Notes: a model not told the origin generated them from the sequence alone. Shown: positions 19,322 to 27,288, numbered from the stretch's first letter. The stretch: DNA of 64,000 nucleotides from Burkholderia sp. 4M9327F10 (GCF_005503145.1 NZ_SCNV01000047.1:1-64000); one strand, 5' to 3'. Numbers and translations: made by a program.

Positions 19322-19762
19322 TCACTGCGCGACGCGGTGCAGCTCGATGCGGTGATCCGCATTGAAGGTGACCGATGCGCGGTTGCTGTAGCGGGTGTCG
19401 GGCGTCACGATGAAATGCATTTCGACGATCGGATCGAACTGGGTCGAGACGGCGATCCGGTGCGTGCCGGGGGTGAGATAGAAGACGACGTGCTCGCCGT
19501 TGAACAGATCGGTGACCTGCTCGCCATCCACGTAGACCAGCGCATCGCGAAAGCGCACGATCAGGTCGCGCGAACGCTCACGCCGCACGTCCACGGCGAC
19601 GAGTCCTGCGGCGGGGTCCGTGTAGCCGGGCTTGAGGATACGTGTGGCGGGCACGGGCTTGAAGGCCACCGGCTCGGCCGGTTCGGAGGCGCACGCGGCC
19701 AGCAAGGCGACTACGACGGCCAGCACTAAGGCTTTCCAGGCGGCCAGCGGGTGCTTTGACAT
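19322..19762 (-). CDS. Predicted lipoprotein of unknown function
   Basis: A 146-residue protein with a signal peptide ending in a lipobox (LLAAC, Cys at about 25), so it should be lipid-anchored. The mature part has segments such as LIVRFRDALVYVDGEQV and YLTPGTHRIAVST, which suggest a small beta-rich domain; the PGTHRI pattern recalls PEGA-like or other short beta-domains, but I do not assign a family. The start at 19762 has a very strong GGGGGAG Shine-Dalgarno. It lies between corA and the FitAB-like pair on the same strand, with no clear operon partner. Confidence 0.75.
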   Translation of the reverse strand: MSKHPLAAWKALVLAVVVALLAACASEPAEPVAFKPVPATRILKPGYTDPAAGLVAVDVRRERSRDLIVRFRDALVYVDGEQVTDLFNGEHVVFYLTPGTHRIAVSTQFDPIVEMHFIVTPDTRYSNRASVTFNADHRIELHRVAQ

Positions 19763-19828
19763 GGTGCGTCTCCCCCCTTTTTTATTGCTGTGGTGTGCGA
19801 TGCATGCTGTGGGCCTCCAGCGACGGCG

Positions 19829-20245
19829 TTAATCGAACGGGTTCAATACGCGCACGCCAGTACCCATAAAATCCTTAACATTGCGCGTGACGACCATCAG
19901 GTTACGGGTAAGCGCCGTCGCAGCGATCAGTTTGTCCATTGGGTGTTCCGCTCGCGGAACGCGCAGCCTGCCCCATACCTGCGCCGCATCCTCACCGATT
20001 GCAAGGATGCGGTCAGCGAACATCTCCAATACCGAATTCGTCCACGCTTCGAGCAACATCGCCTGAGGCCTGTCGCCTCGATATTGCACTACTTCGACAC
20101 CCCGTCGTAGTTCTCCTACGGTAATCACTGACAGGAACAGAGCGTGCCCCTCGTTGGTCGCGCGCTCGAAAAATCGCCGGACACCTGGATTAGCCCGCCC
20201 CCAGCGCCTGATCTCGCTGATGACGTTGGTATCAATCAAATACAA
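19829..20245 (-). CDS. FitB-like PIN-domain toxin
   Basis: A 138-residue PIN-domain ribonuclease of the VapC/FitB branch. The acidic active-site residues are in place: Asp5 (LIDTNVISE), Glu45 (VGELRRG), Asp104 (PMDKLIAATA) and Asp125. The MYLIDTNVISE start and the MDKLIAATA block are typical of FitB. The start lies inside the end of the antitoxin gene (14-bp overlap), the usual antitoxin-first order. It is expected to cleave RNA when freed from its partner. All key residues are present, so it is probably functional. Confidence 0.9.
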   Translation of the reverse strand: MYLIDTNVISEIRRWGRANPGVRRFFERATNEGHALFLSVITVGELRRGVEVVQYRGDRPQAMLLEAWTNSVLEMFADRILAIGEDAAQVWGRLRVPRAEHPMDKLIAATALTRNLMVVTRNVKDFMGTGVRVLNPFD

Positions 20246-20468
20246 CTGGTGCCTCGCCCGTATCGTCTATCCGCTCGAAATCAGCGTCTTCGCCGACATC
20301 GGGCATGCTCATGAGCAGTCTGATGAACTGGCGGTTTTCCAGCCGATGCAATGCATCCTCGATAATAGCCAGGTGCTCGGCTTCGGCACTGCGGCCGTGA
20401 GCCGCCGCCTCGCGCTCCAGCGCCTTGATCAACCGTTCGTCTACACCTCTTACCAAGAGATCTGCCAT
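20232..20468 (-). CDS. FitA-like ribbon-helix-helix antitoxin
   Basis: A 78-residue antitoxin. The N-terminal half (MADLLVRGVDERLIKALE, then AAAHGRSAEAEH) is a FitA-type ribbon-helix-helix DNA-binding domain, and the C-terminal half should wrap the toxin. I chose ATG 20468 because GGAGG is correctly spaced for it, whereas the ATG 12 bases upstream has no Shine-Dalgarno. It is cotranscribed with the toxin and should autorepress the pair. It belongs to the same functional class as the VapBC-like pair at 23.0-23.6 kb but is not closely similar to it. Confidence 0.88.
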   Translation of the reverse strand: MADLLVRGVDERLIKALEREAAAHGRSAEAEHLAIIEDALHRLENRQFIRLLMSMPDVGEDADFERIDDTGEAPVVFD

Positions 20469-20714
20469 ATCGCCTCCCATTCACACATCGCCACCCATGA
20501 TAGCAACGTGCCGGCAATCCGCCACCCTGGTCGAACGGCCAGCCCCTCTTGCGCGCGGCCCGCTTCTTGTTCATGATCGTGTCATACGGGCGGCGCGCTA
20601 CTCGCCGCCCTTCCGGTGAACACCGCTCCTCTTCCAGCAGGTTTGCTTCGCGTTACCCCACGCAACAGATGCGTCACGCATCCCCCGTACGGGATTTCGA
20701 TCAAGGAGACTGCA

Positions 20715-20882
20715 ATGTGGTATTTCAGCTGGATTCTCGGTATCGGCGTGGCGCTGGGTTTCGGGATCATCAACGTAATGTGGCTGGAGGCCAACGGCAA
20801 GTTCGCCCGTGACGCGGCGCCCGGCGATCCGCTTGCGAGCACCGCCGGCAGCGCCAACCCGCCCGGTTCGACAAAGGACTAG
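20715..20882 (+). CDS. cydX: CydX/YbgT-like small subunit of cytochrome bd oxidase
   Basis: A 55-residue single-span membrane protein. MWYFSWILG at the N terminus followed by one hydrophobic helix and a Glu after WLE is the CydX/YbgT hallmark; CydX stabilises the haem site of the CydAB quinol oxidase. A textbook AAGGAGA Shine-Dalgarno (20703-20709) precedes the ATG. No cydA or cydB is adjacent, so this is an orphan copy. The tail after the helix (about 28 residues) is longer and Pro/Gly-richer than in the enterobacterial protein. It is followed after 5 bp by a broken kinase gene on the same strand. Confidence 0.85.
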   Translation: MWYFSWILGIGVALGFGIINVMWLEANGKFARDAAPGDPLASTAGSANPPGSTKD

Positions 20883-20887
20883 CCTGA

Positions 20888-21465
20888 GTGACGTATCTGG
20901 TTTTTATCTGTGGACATGCCGGCACCGGCAAGACGACACTCGCCAAACGCCTGATCGGCCCATTGATGAGCGCAACCGGCGGCGCCTTCTGCCTGCTCGA
21001 CAAGGACACGCTTACGGCGGCTACAGCGCCGCCGCCATGGGCATGCTCACAGGCGCCCCCAACGACCGCGACAGCCCCCTCTTCCTGCAGCATCTGCGTG
21101 ACCCGGAATACCGCGGTCTGATCGACACCGCACGGGACAATCTCGAGCTAGGCGTGAGTGCGCTGGTGGTCGCGCCACTCTCGCGCGAAGTGCGTGAGCG
21201 CAAACTGTTCGATCGGGCGTGGCTCGGGGTGGGCGATGACGTGGAGATTCGGGTCGTCTGGGTCTACACGGCGGAAGCAACGGCGCGTCAACGGATACTC
21301 GAGCGCGGCGATCCGAACGACGCGTACAAACTGGCCCATTGGGACGAATACCGACAGCGCCGCTTCATGCCGGAGGGCGAGAGTTGCATAGACCTGCTGA
21401 TGTTCGACAATACCGCGGCGGGCATGACCGACAACGACGCGCTGCTGGCGCGGATTGTCGGCTAA
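20888..21465 (+). pseudogene. AAA/P-loop kinase gene disrupted by a frameshift
   Basis: The first 41 codons from GTG 20888 encode a P-loop protein (CGHAGTGKTTLAKRL, ending LLDKDTL). The natural continuation (YGGYSAAAMGML, NDRDSPLFLQHLRDPEYRG and on to stop 21465) lies in another frame. Restoring one base at about 21011-21013 (CTT ACG to CTN TAC) joins them into a single protein of about 193 residues. The C-terminal half keeps Arg-rich lid-like segments (EATARQRILERG), resembling small kinases. It may be a true pseudogene or a sequencing error. It follows cydX by 5 bp, with AAAGGA as its Shine-Dalgarno. Confidence 0.85.
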
Positions 21466-21571
21466 GCAACCGTCAGGCGCTGACGACGCACTGAAAATCC
21501 GCTGACGATGTGCTGGAAACGCCCTGAAGATGCGCGAACCATGCGCTCAGCTCGCACGCTACAAATAACAA

Positions 21572-21601
21572 GGCGCCCCCAAATCAATGACCGGGGGCGC
21601 C
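21572..21601 (-). terminator. Terminator of the saccharopine dehydrogenase-like gene
   Basis: GGCGCCCCC (21572-21580) pairs with GGGGGCGCC (21593-21601). On the minus strand a T-rich tail (TTGTTATTTG) follows. It lies about 93 bp after the stop of the minus-strand gene. Confidence 0.7.
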
Positions 21602-21693
21602 CAGGCGGCCCTCTACGGGGCCGTTCCGTTCTGCCTGCTGCCTACCTCCTCACTGCTCACGGCCCTCGGACTGGCCTGTGACTGCCGTCCCGT

Positions 21694-22791
21694 TTAAACC
21701 GTCGCCATGGTGTCGAGCGACTGGCCTTCATACAGTTGACCGAAGCGGTTCGCCAGGAAGTCGCGCAGCGACACTTGCTCCTGACGCACAAAGCCGCTTT
21801 GCGGCAACTTCTTCTCGCGGAACAGATCGAGCACGGCGCACATCGCGCCCGCCGTGGTGATCTGGATCGCGCTCATCGGCACGCCGCAGACGGTCTTCGC
21901 GAAGATCTTGCGGGTAAACACTTCTTCGACCAGTTGACCGTTGCGCGTGCCCGTCACCGTGATGAAGACCAGCACGACGTCTTGTGCGGTCGAGGGCACC
22001 GAACGGCGCATGATCGACTTCAGCGTGTCGCGGTCCGTTGCGAGGCGCAGGTCTTCGAGCAGGAACTTCATCAGTTCGCGATGGCCCGGATAGCGCACCG
22101 ACTTGTAGTCGAGCGTTTCGACGCGGCCTGCCAGGGTTTCGCACAGCGTGCCAAGACCGCCCGAGGTGTTGAAGGCTTCGTACTCGGTGCCGTCGAGCGA
22201 GAAATGTTCGAGGCCCTCGAGCGGCTGCACCCATTGCGTGCGGCTATCGCGGATCGCTTCGCACGGCTGACAGTACTCGTTGATCAAGCCGTCGACGCTC
22301 CACGTCAGGTTGTACTTCAACGCGTTAGTCGGGAATTCCGGCAATGCGCCCACGCGCATCTTGACGTCGCGGATTTCCGTGAAGCGGTTCGCCAGTTCGT
22401 GCGCAGCGATGCCGATAAAGCCGGGCGCCAGGCCGCACTGCGGCATGAAAGCGTGAGCGGATTCGTCGGCGATTGCGCGGATCGCGGTGGTCGCGCGCAC
22501 GTCTTCGGTCAGGTCGAAATAGTGGACACCCGCGCCCTTGGCGGCGGTCGCGACGTTCACGGCGAGGTAATACGGCAGCGCGTTGATCAGTGCGTCGAAG
22601 CCTTGTACGGCTGCGCGAAGCGCGGCGGCGTCGGCCGAATCGACGCGGCGGGTCGGAATGCCCTGCTCGGCGAGCTTGTCGAGCGCCTGCTGATCGCGGT
22701 CGAAGGCGACGACTTCGTAGTCGCCGGTTTCACGCAGCATGTGAGCAATGGTGTGACCGATCAAACCTGCGCCAACGATGGCAACTTTCAT
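21694..22791 (-). CDS. Saccharopine dehydrogenase / lysine dehydrogenase-like oxidoreductase
   Basis: A 365-residue NAD(P)-dependent enzyme. The N terminus is a Rossmann dinucleotide site (MKVAIVGAGLIGHTIAHML, GxGxxG at 7-12). The rest follows the saccharopine dehydrogenase fold (GFDALINALPYYLAVNVATAA, then GLAPGFIGIAAHEL). Relatives act on lysine or on saccharopine. The start 22791 has AAGGAGAAG at good spacing. A gap of about 240 bp upstream separates it from vapC and then lrp, all on the same strand. An Lrp/AsnC regulator nearby fits an amino-acid catabolic role, but the substrate is inferred. Confidence 0.8.
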   Translation of the reverse strand: MKVAIVGAGLIGHTIAHMLRETGDYEVVAFDRDQQALDKLAEQGIPTRRVDSADAAALRAAVQGFDALINALPYYLAVNVATAAKGAGVHYFDLTEDVRATTAIRAIADESAHAFMPQCGLAPGFIGIAAHELANRFTEIRDVKMRVGALPEFPTNALKYNLTWSVDGLINEYCQPCEAIRDSRTQWVQPLEGLEHFSLDGTEYEAFNTSGGLGTLCETLAGRVETLDYKSVRYPGHRELMKFLLEDLRLATDRDTLKSIMRRSVPSTAQDVVLVFITVTGTRNGQLVEEVFTRKIFAKTVCGVPMSAIQITTAGAMCAVLDLFREKKLPQSGFVRQEQVSLRDFLANRFGQLYEGQSLDTMATV

Positions 22792-22940
22792 GCGCTTCTC
22801 CTTGTTCTGTGTATGCTGTCTCCAGCTTCGAAAGTACGCTGCGCTTGGCGCTGCGCCCGGCGGGCCGAACCCTTGCGACACAGTTTAAGGAGAAGCAAAA
22901 ACAGTTTATAGACGCAAAATGCTGCGCTATGACCATGAAC

Positions 22941-22978
22941 TTCGACGATATGACGAACGAATGCGTCGATATGTCGAA
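22941..22978. promoter_or_regulatory. Inverted repeat upstream of the saccharopine dehydrogenase-like gene
   Basis: TTCGAC (22941-22946) and GTCGAA (22973-22978) flank an AT-richer core that also contains two direct copies of CGATATG. It lies about 150 bp before the gene start and may be a regulator site, possibly for the nearby Lrp protein. Confidence 0.3.
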
Positions 22979-23030
22979 ATTACGTCAAAAAGCCGTAAAC
23001 GGCGTGTGCGTGCTCTGTTCAGCGAATCAC

Positions 23031-23402
23031 TTAATGATTCAATCCGGCAGCAAGAGAAAGCCGCGTAGCCGCTGCAAGCAAACGCTTGTCGCGCGTCCAG
23101 ATTGAAGTGCCCGGCGTAAGCCGGACCGAGGCGAGCAAATGAGCGTCGACATAGCCGATACCAAGACCGAACAAAGCTTCATCTGCGATGAAATGAAGCA
23201 CTTCCTCGTCATGCGCGATTTCAGCCTGCGGCAACTCCTGCAAGCTATTCAAGACAATCTCTCGCTGACGCAAACTTCCCAAAGACAATTCGCCAGTAAC
23301 AAATGGATGGGCGAGAACGCGCCGCTGCTCGAGCAGATCGGCCAAGGTTGCATCGCCTTTGCGCAGATGGTCGATCCAGATGGATGTATCGACGAGAATC
23401 AT
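23031..23402 (-). CDS. VapC-like PIN-domain toxin
   Basis: A 123-residue PIN-domain ribonuclease. The catalytic acids Asp5 (MILVDTSIWIDHLR), Glu39 (TGELSLG), Asp86 (GYVDAHLLAS) and Asp105 (TRDKRLL) are all present. Its ATG overlaps the antitoxin stop (ATGA). It is probably a functional mRNA or tRNA-cleaving toxin held by the upstream antitoxin. The pair sits between an Lrp gene and a metabolic gene on the same strand, which looks like an insertion of a mobile cassette. Confidence 0.92.
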   Translation of the reverse strand: MILVDTSIWIDHLRKGDATLADLLEQRRVLAHPFVTGELSLGSLRQREIVLNSLQELPQAEIAHDEEVLHFIADEALFGLGIGYVDAHLLASVRLTPGTSIWTRDKRLLAAATRLSLAAGLNH

Positions 23403-23596
23403 GCTGGGTCCGTCTGCCGGCGCCGGACCGGTTTCAAATCGGGCTCGCTACCACCGAGCCGGGCAAGTCGACGCGCGCTTTCTCGTTCGATCAACGCCTT
23501 GAGCGCTTCGCGGATAAGCGCTGACTTTTCCTGAAGCCCCGTGAAAGCCTGAGCCTTGGCGAGCAAGTCGTCGTCGAGTGCAAGTGTTGTACGCAC
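23399..23596 (-). CDS. VapB-like antitoxin
   Basis: A 65-residue antitoxin with the ribbon-helix-helix N terminus MRTTLALDDDLLAKAQAFTG, typical of the VapB/type II TA group that starts with RTTL and a DDDLL strand-helix boundary. It starts with GTG, supported by GGAGG seven bases upstream. The Arg-rich C-terminal tail should contact the toxin. It overlaps vapC by four bases and should be cotranscribed with it. Confidence 0.9.
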   Translation of the reverse strand: MRTTLALDDDLLAKAQAFTGLQEKSALIREALKALIERESARRLARLGGSEPDLKPVRRRQTDPA

Positions 23597-23685
23597 GATA
23601 TATCCTCCACACGGTAAGCATCAATTATCGCATCAAATGATGCGCCTTTCAATGCTTTCAGAAGATGATGGAATCCAATCTCTTC

Positions 23686-24150
23686 TCACCCCCCAATCAT
23701 CCCCCGATCGATCTTGCGGGCCAGAATGATCGACGTGGTCGTGCGCTCGACGCCCTCCAGCGTACCGATCTGGTCGAGCAGATCGTTGAGCCGGTCCGGA
23801 GAATCCGCGCGCAGCCAGGCGACGTAATCGAACTCGCCGCTCACCGCGCACAGCAGTTGCACCTCGGGCATCTTGCCCAAACGCTTCTGCACGTCCGGGC
23901 CATACTTCGGCGCGATGATGATGCCGACATACGCGTAGATGCTCGCATCGAGCACATCCTGGCCGAGCCGCACGCTATAGCCCGCAATCACGTTGGTGCG
24001 TTCGAGCCGCGCAATGCGCGCGATCACAGTGGTGCGCGCCACGCCGAGCTGGCGCGCAAGGTCCGCGACACTTTCGCGCGCGTTGGCCTGCAGCAGCGCA
24101 ACGAGGTTACGGTCGAGGTCGTCGAGTTGGTCGAGGCGCGGTGGTCTCAT
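23686..24150 (-). CDS. Lrp/AsnC family transcriptional regulator
   Basis: A 154-residue regulator. The N-terminal winged helix-turn-helix (residues about 8-60, LDDLDRNLVALLQANARES and LGVARTTVIARIARLE) is followed by the RAM/AsnC effector domain with a typical GxFDYVAWL (SGEFDYVAWLRA) block. It presumably senses an amino acid. The nearest metabolic gene on the same strand is the saccharopine/lysine dehydrogenase-like enzyme, a plausible target, but a VapBC-like pair now lies between them. Confidence 0.9.
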   Translation of the reverse strand: MRPPRLDQLDDLDRNLVALLQANARESVADLARQLGVARTTVIARIARLERTNVIAGYSVRLGQDVLDASIYAYVGIIIAPKYGPDVQKRLGKMPEVQLLCAVSGEFDYVAWLRADSPDRLNDLLDQIGTLEGVERTTTSIILARKIDRGMIGG

Positions 24151-24392
24151 GGATGGCAGTTTCGCTTACATGGAATTGAGCAGGGAGTAGCGGATTATCC
24201 CCGCGCGGTTCGGCCTCGTACAGCGCAGACACATATGGACACGACGGCAGGAATCTCAATCCTTGGTGTAGCGGGTCGGGTCGTAGGTTCTGCGCGACAG
24301 ATATATTGTGCGATAGGCCAGATGTTACTATCAGCGCGTACTGTCGCCCCCGGACGCGATGGCCACAACAAGCGAGAAATCTGAAAAACGGT

Positions 24393-25166
24393 ATGCGGCT
24401 ATCCCAGCCAAAATCTACAGCGGAAGCAGCCTTCGACGAGGTCATTGCCCTCATGAACAGGCGCTTTGTAGAGCTCGATCAATTCGCCGCAGCCCGGCTT
24501 GAACGGGCCGCTCGAGCGGGCATCGGCAATGACCCTGAGCATGCATACCAGACGCTGGGCATTGTCGCGGCTTCGAAATGGGACGTCGAGGGTATGCACT
24601 CCAACTTCGAACACGCCACGAGATACGCATCAAATGGTGCGATATACGTCAATTACGCCACCAGCCTGAACTGCACAGCCCGTCTCCTGGAAGGAGCGGA
24701 ACAGGCTGAAGCGGCAGCGCAGCGCGAACCAACTAACCTGGCGTATTTGCGCATCGCCATAGATTCAAACTGGAATGCGGGTCGCTGGGCGCGCGCCCTG
24801 GAGCTGCAAGAGCAATATCGCAAGCGCAAAATGGATGAAATGCCGCTCGAATTCAGCTATCACGAACGCGCCTTCAGGACCGCGGAGCGCAACGGCGTGA
24901 AGTTCGAGGCAATCGAGCAGCTTCACACAGCCTTGTTCAGATTTCTCAGCGAGAGGCATGTGCGTTGGCTCGGGGCGCAGGCGTTTATCGACTCAGCGCC
25001 GGGAGAAGAGGCTATCTATGTAACTGCGTTGGTCCCGGGTGACGCCAACGAAGTTCGCAAACTCGACGAGGAACTCACGAGCGTGCTGTTTGACGCAGTG
25101 GAAGAATTCCCGTTGGGTGCCTTTTCGATTGAGCTTGGTCCGGAGATCGCTCCGAATGACGCCTGA
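24393..25166 (+). CDS. TPR-like protein paired with a HEPN protein
   Basis: A 257-residue cytoplasmic protein I cannot assign to a named family. The middle region (about 45-150) is alpha-helical with TPR-like spacing (NGAIYVNYATSLNCTA, EGAEQAEAAAQREPTN). The C-terminal 60 residues read as an alternating strand-helix domain (EEAIYVTALVPGD onward). It overlaps the downstream HEPN gene by 11 bases, so the two are translationally coupled. The start is uncertain: ATG 24393 lacks a Shine-Dalgarno, and the frame extends back to 24306. By position it could be the antitoxin or partner of the HEPN protein. Its base composition is lower in GC than the flanking operons. Confidence 0.65.
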   Translation: MRLSQPKSTAEAAFDEVIALMNRRFVELDQFAAARLERAARAGIGNDPEHAYQTLGIVAASKWDVEGMHSNFEHATRYASNGAIYVNYATSLNCTARLLEGAEQAEAAAQREPTNLAYLRIAIDSNWNAGRWARALELQEQYRKRKMDEMPLEFSYHERAFRTAERNGVKFEAIEQLHTALFRFLSERHVRWLGAQAFIDSAPGEEAIYVTALVPGDANEVRKLDEELTSVLFDAVEEFPLGAFSIELGPEIAPNDA

Positions 25167-25569
25167 CGACTTCATCAGTACCGCCGAAAAGCTGCTCGCC
25201 GATCCGTGCAACGAGGGCGACAAGCGAAGTGCTATCTCCCGCTCCTACTATGGCGCCTATCACGGCAGCATCGAGAGTTTGCCAGACGGGTACACGCCGG
25301 CCAACTCGGAATTCCAGTCGTCCGAATCGCACAAGGCTGTAATCGATGCTGTCGCCAGATGGGGAAAAGATCTTGTGCCGGGTAGGACTGATGCACAGCA
25401 GGCAGCACGCAGGCTTTCCTATTAAAAAAAAGCGAGAAAGAAGGCCGATTATGAAATCGGCGCCGCCATGGACGAGCGTGCCGCCGCATCATGTGTCAAC
25501 GACTGCCGTTTCGTCCTGGACCACATCCGGCGCGCGAGAGAGCGCTTCAATCAAACTGAGGCGGCATAG
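25156..25569 (+). pseudogene. HEPN-domain protein interrupted by an in-frame stop
   Basis: The first 89 codons encode a HEPN-like protein with the RNase-type R-x6-H motif (SRSYYGAYH, Arg29 and His36). TAA at 25423-25425 stops the frame. The same frame then stays open for 47 more codons to TAG 25567-25569 and continues exactly like the C-terminal helix of HEPN proteins (KADYEIGAAMDERA, RFVLDHIRRAR). A single substitution, for example TTA to TAA, explains it. Eight A residues follow directly (25424-25431). The truncated 89-residue product might still be made. Without the stop the protein would be 137-138 residues. Confidence 0.7.
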
Positions 25570-25626
25570 CGTTGCTTCAACGGCCGCTGCTCGTTAGATT
25601 CGCGGCCGAGATCCACGTCTGGATTT

Positions 25627-25682
25627 GGCGGCCGATAGGACTCGAACCCACGGCCACAGGAATCACAATCCTGGACTCTACC
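25627..25682 (-). pseudogene. 3' fragment of tRNA-His (anticodon GTG)
   Basis: On the minus strand this matches the 3' three quarters of a bacterial tRNA-His: the end of the D arm (GGTAGAGTCC), the anticodon stem-loop CAGGA-TTGTGAT-TCCTG with anticodon GTG, the T arm GTGGG-TTCGAGT-CCTAT, and an acceptor 3' strand ending CGGCCGCC without an encoded CCA. The 5' acceptor strand and most of the D arm are not recognisable, so it cannot fold as a complete tRNA. Such 3' fragments are typical attachment-site remnants left by elements that integrate into tRNA genes. A decayed duplicate tRNA is the alternative. Confidence 0.7.
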
Positions 25683-25693
25683 GAGCACGCCCG

Positions 25694-26578
25694 TCACGCA
25701 CCAAGCCGCTCCATCACAAAGTCGATAAAGCTCGTCAGCTTCGGCGTCGCGCGCCGGTCACGCGGATAGATCAGATGCACCGGCGAGCCTGGCGGCAAGA
25801 ATTCGTCGAGCACCGGCACCAGCTCGCCGCGGGCAATCTCTCTCGCAAGCAGCGCCTCCGGCTGCAACACCAAACCGAAACCACGCAACGCAGCCACCTT
25901 CAGCGCCTGGCCGTTGTTGGCGCGAAACCGTCCCGCGCGCAACGGACTCTCGCCTTCTGGCTCGCCGTTAAGCCGCCAGATTCCCTCGCGGCCCCAATGC
26001 AGAAAGCCGAGGCACTCGTGCTGCGCCAGATCGGCCGGCGTGCGCGGCGTGCCGGCCCGCGCGAGATACTCGGGCGAGGCGCATGCCCGCATCCGGTAAG
26101 GCTTGAGCGGCCGCGCGACAAAACTCGAATCCGGCAACCGGCCAATCCGCACGGCCGCATCGAAGCTCTCTTCAACGAGGTCGATCACACGGTTGGACAG
26201 ATCGAGTTCGAGACTCACGTCCGGCCACGCCGTAAGGTAATCGGTCATCGCCGGCGCAAACACTTCGACGCCGAACGTGAGCGGCACCGTCACCTTCAGC
26301 ACGCCGCGCGGCGTCGCTGTCATCGCTTCAGCAAGCGACTCCGCCGCCTTCACATCGGCCAGAATCCGCCGGCACTGCTCGTAGTACTGACGGCCGATCT
26401 CAGTCAGGCTTTGACGGCGCGTCGTGCGTGTCAGCAGCCGGGTAGCGAGGCGGGTCTCCAGCGAACGGATATGCTTGCCGACCATCGCCGACGAAATGTC
26501 GAAGCGCTCGGCCGCCGCCGTCAGGCTGCCCGCCTCGACCACGGCCACGAAAATTTCCATGCTGACGAGTTTGTCCAC
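25694..26578 (-). CDS. LysR-family transcriptional regulator
   Basis: A 294-residue regulator of the group whose helix-turn-helix lies in MEIFVAVVEAGSLTAAAERF and which has the SxRLLTRTTRRQSLTE hinge. The C-terminal substrate-binding domain (about 90-290) is complete. The start is GTG 26578 (VDKLVSMEIF), supported by AGGAAAC. Its gene ends 12 bp from the tRNA-His fragment. It is divergent from a Spy-like periplasmic gene. The inducer and targets are unknown. Confidence 0.88.
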   Translation of the reverse strand: MDKLVSMEIFVAVVEAGSLTAAAERFDISSAMVGKHIRSLETRLATRLLTRTTRRQSLTEIGRQYYEQCRRILADVKAAESLAEAMTATPRGVLKVTVPLTFGVEVFAPAMTDYLTAWPDVSLELDLSNRVIDLVEESFDAAVRIGRLPDSSFVARPLKPYRMRACASPEYLARAGTPRTPADLAQHECLGFLHWGREGIWRLNGEPEGESPLRAGRFRANNGQALKVAALRGFGLVLQPEALLAREIARGELVPVLDEFLPPGSPVHLIYPRDRRATPKLTSFIDFVMERLGA

Positions 26579-26767
26579 CCGCTGTTTCCTGTTCGTTTCG
26601 GTTGTAAGCGTTTGTCGCAACGTAGACGCATTGTAGGGATATCGTGTTACTAATACCGAGCTTGGCACAGCGGGCATTCCGAGCGGCTCGTCAGCAGCAC
26701 GCCGTATGCATGACCCGCGCCTTGACCGCGCGCTGTATCCGAATACGAACGAACATCAGGAGTTTCG

Positions 26768-27226
26768 ATGAAAAAAGCACTGGTAATCCTGGCTTCAGCG
26801 CTCGCCATGAGCGGCGCCTTCGCACAGACCGCCGCACCGGCCTCGGCACCCGCCGCAGCCTCCGCACCGGCGGGCAAGCACGAGCGCAACGTTGAAGACC
26901 GCATCGCGTATCTGCACTCGCAGCTCAAGATCACGCCAGCGCAAGACCCGCAGTGGGGTACGTTTGCCGATGTCATGCGCAGCAACGGCGAGACCATGAG
27001 CGATCTGTACAAGCAACGCCAGGCGGCCACCGACCTGTCCGCGCTCGACGACATGAAGCAATACGCGACCATCGCCCAGGCGCACGCCGACGGCATGAAG
27101 AAGCTGGTCGACGCATTCGAGCCGCTGTACAACAGCTTCTCGCCGGACCAGAAGAAACTGGCCGATGAAACCTTCCGTCAGCATCCGCACCCAGGCGGCA
27201 AGAAGCACGGCAAGGCTCCGCAGTAA
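26768..27226 (+). CDS. Spy/CpxP-like LTXXQ periplasmic protein
   Basis: A 152-residue exported helical protein. The signal peptide (MKKALVILASALAMSGAFA) is followed by an Ala/Pro linker and then two LTXXQ-related motifs (LKITPAQ near 60 and FSPDQKKLAD near 128), the signature of the Spy/CpxP family of periplasmic chaperone and envelope-stress proteins. The tail is His/Lys-rich (RQHPHPGGKKHGK) and might bind metal. The start has CAGGAG. A hairpin terminator follows at 27289-27318. Confidence 0.85.
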   Translation: MKKALVILASALAMSGAFAQTAAPASAPAAASAPAGKHERNVEDRIAYLHSQLKITPAQDPQWGTFADVMRSNGETMSDLYKQRQAATDLSALDDMKQYATIAQAHADGMKKLVDAFEPLYNSFSPDQKKLADETFRQHPHPGGKKHGKAPQ

Positions 27227-27288
27227 GAATGCAACGCTGAGCTGAGCAGGATGCGGCGCTGGATTGAGCCGCCTGCCGAACCCTTGAC

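Noticed and set aside
21005..21020. Programmed frameshift in the kinase gene
   Set aside because: No slippery heptamer or stimulatory hairpin is seen at CTTACGG; a plain one-base loss or sequencing error is simpler.
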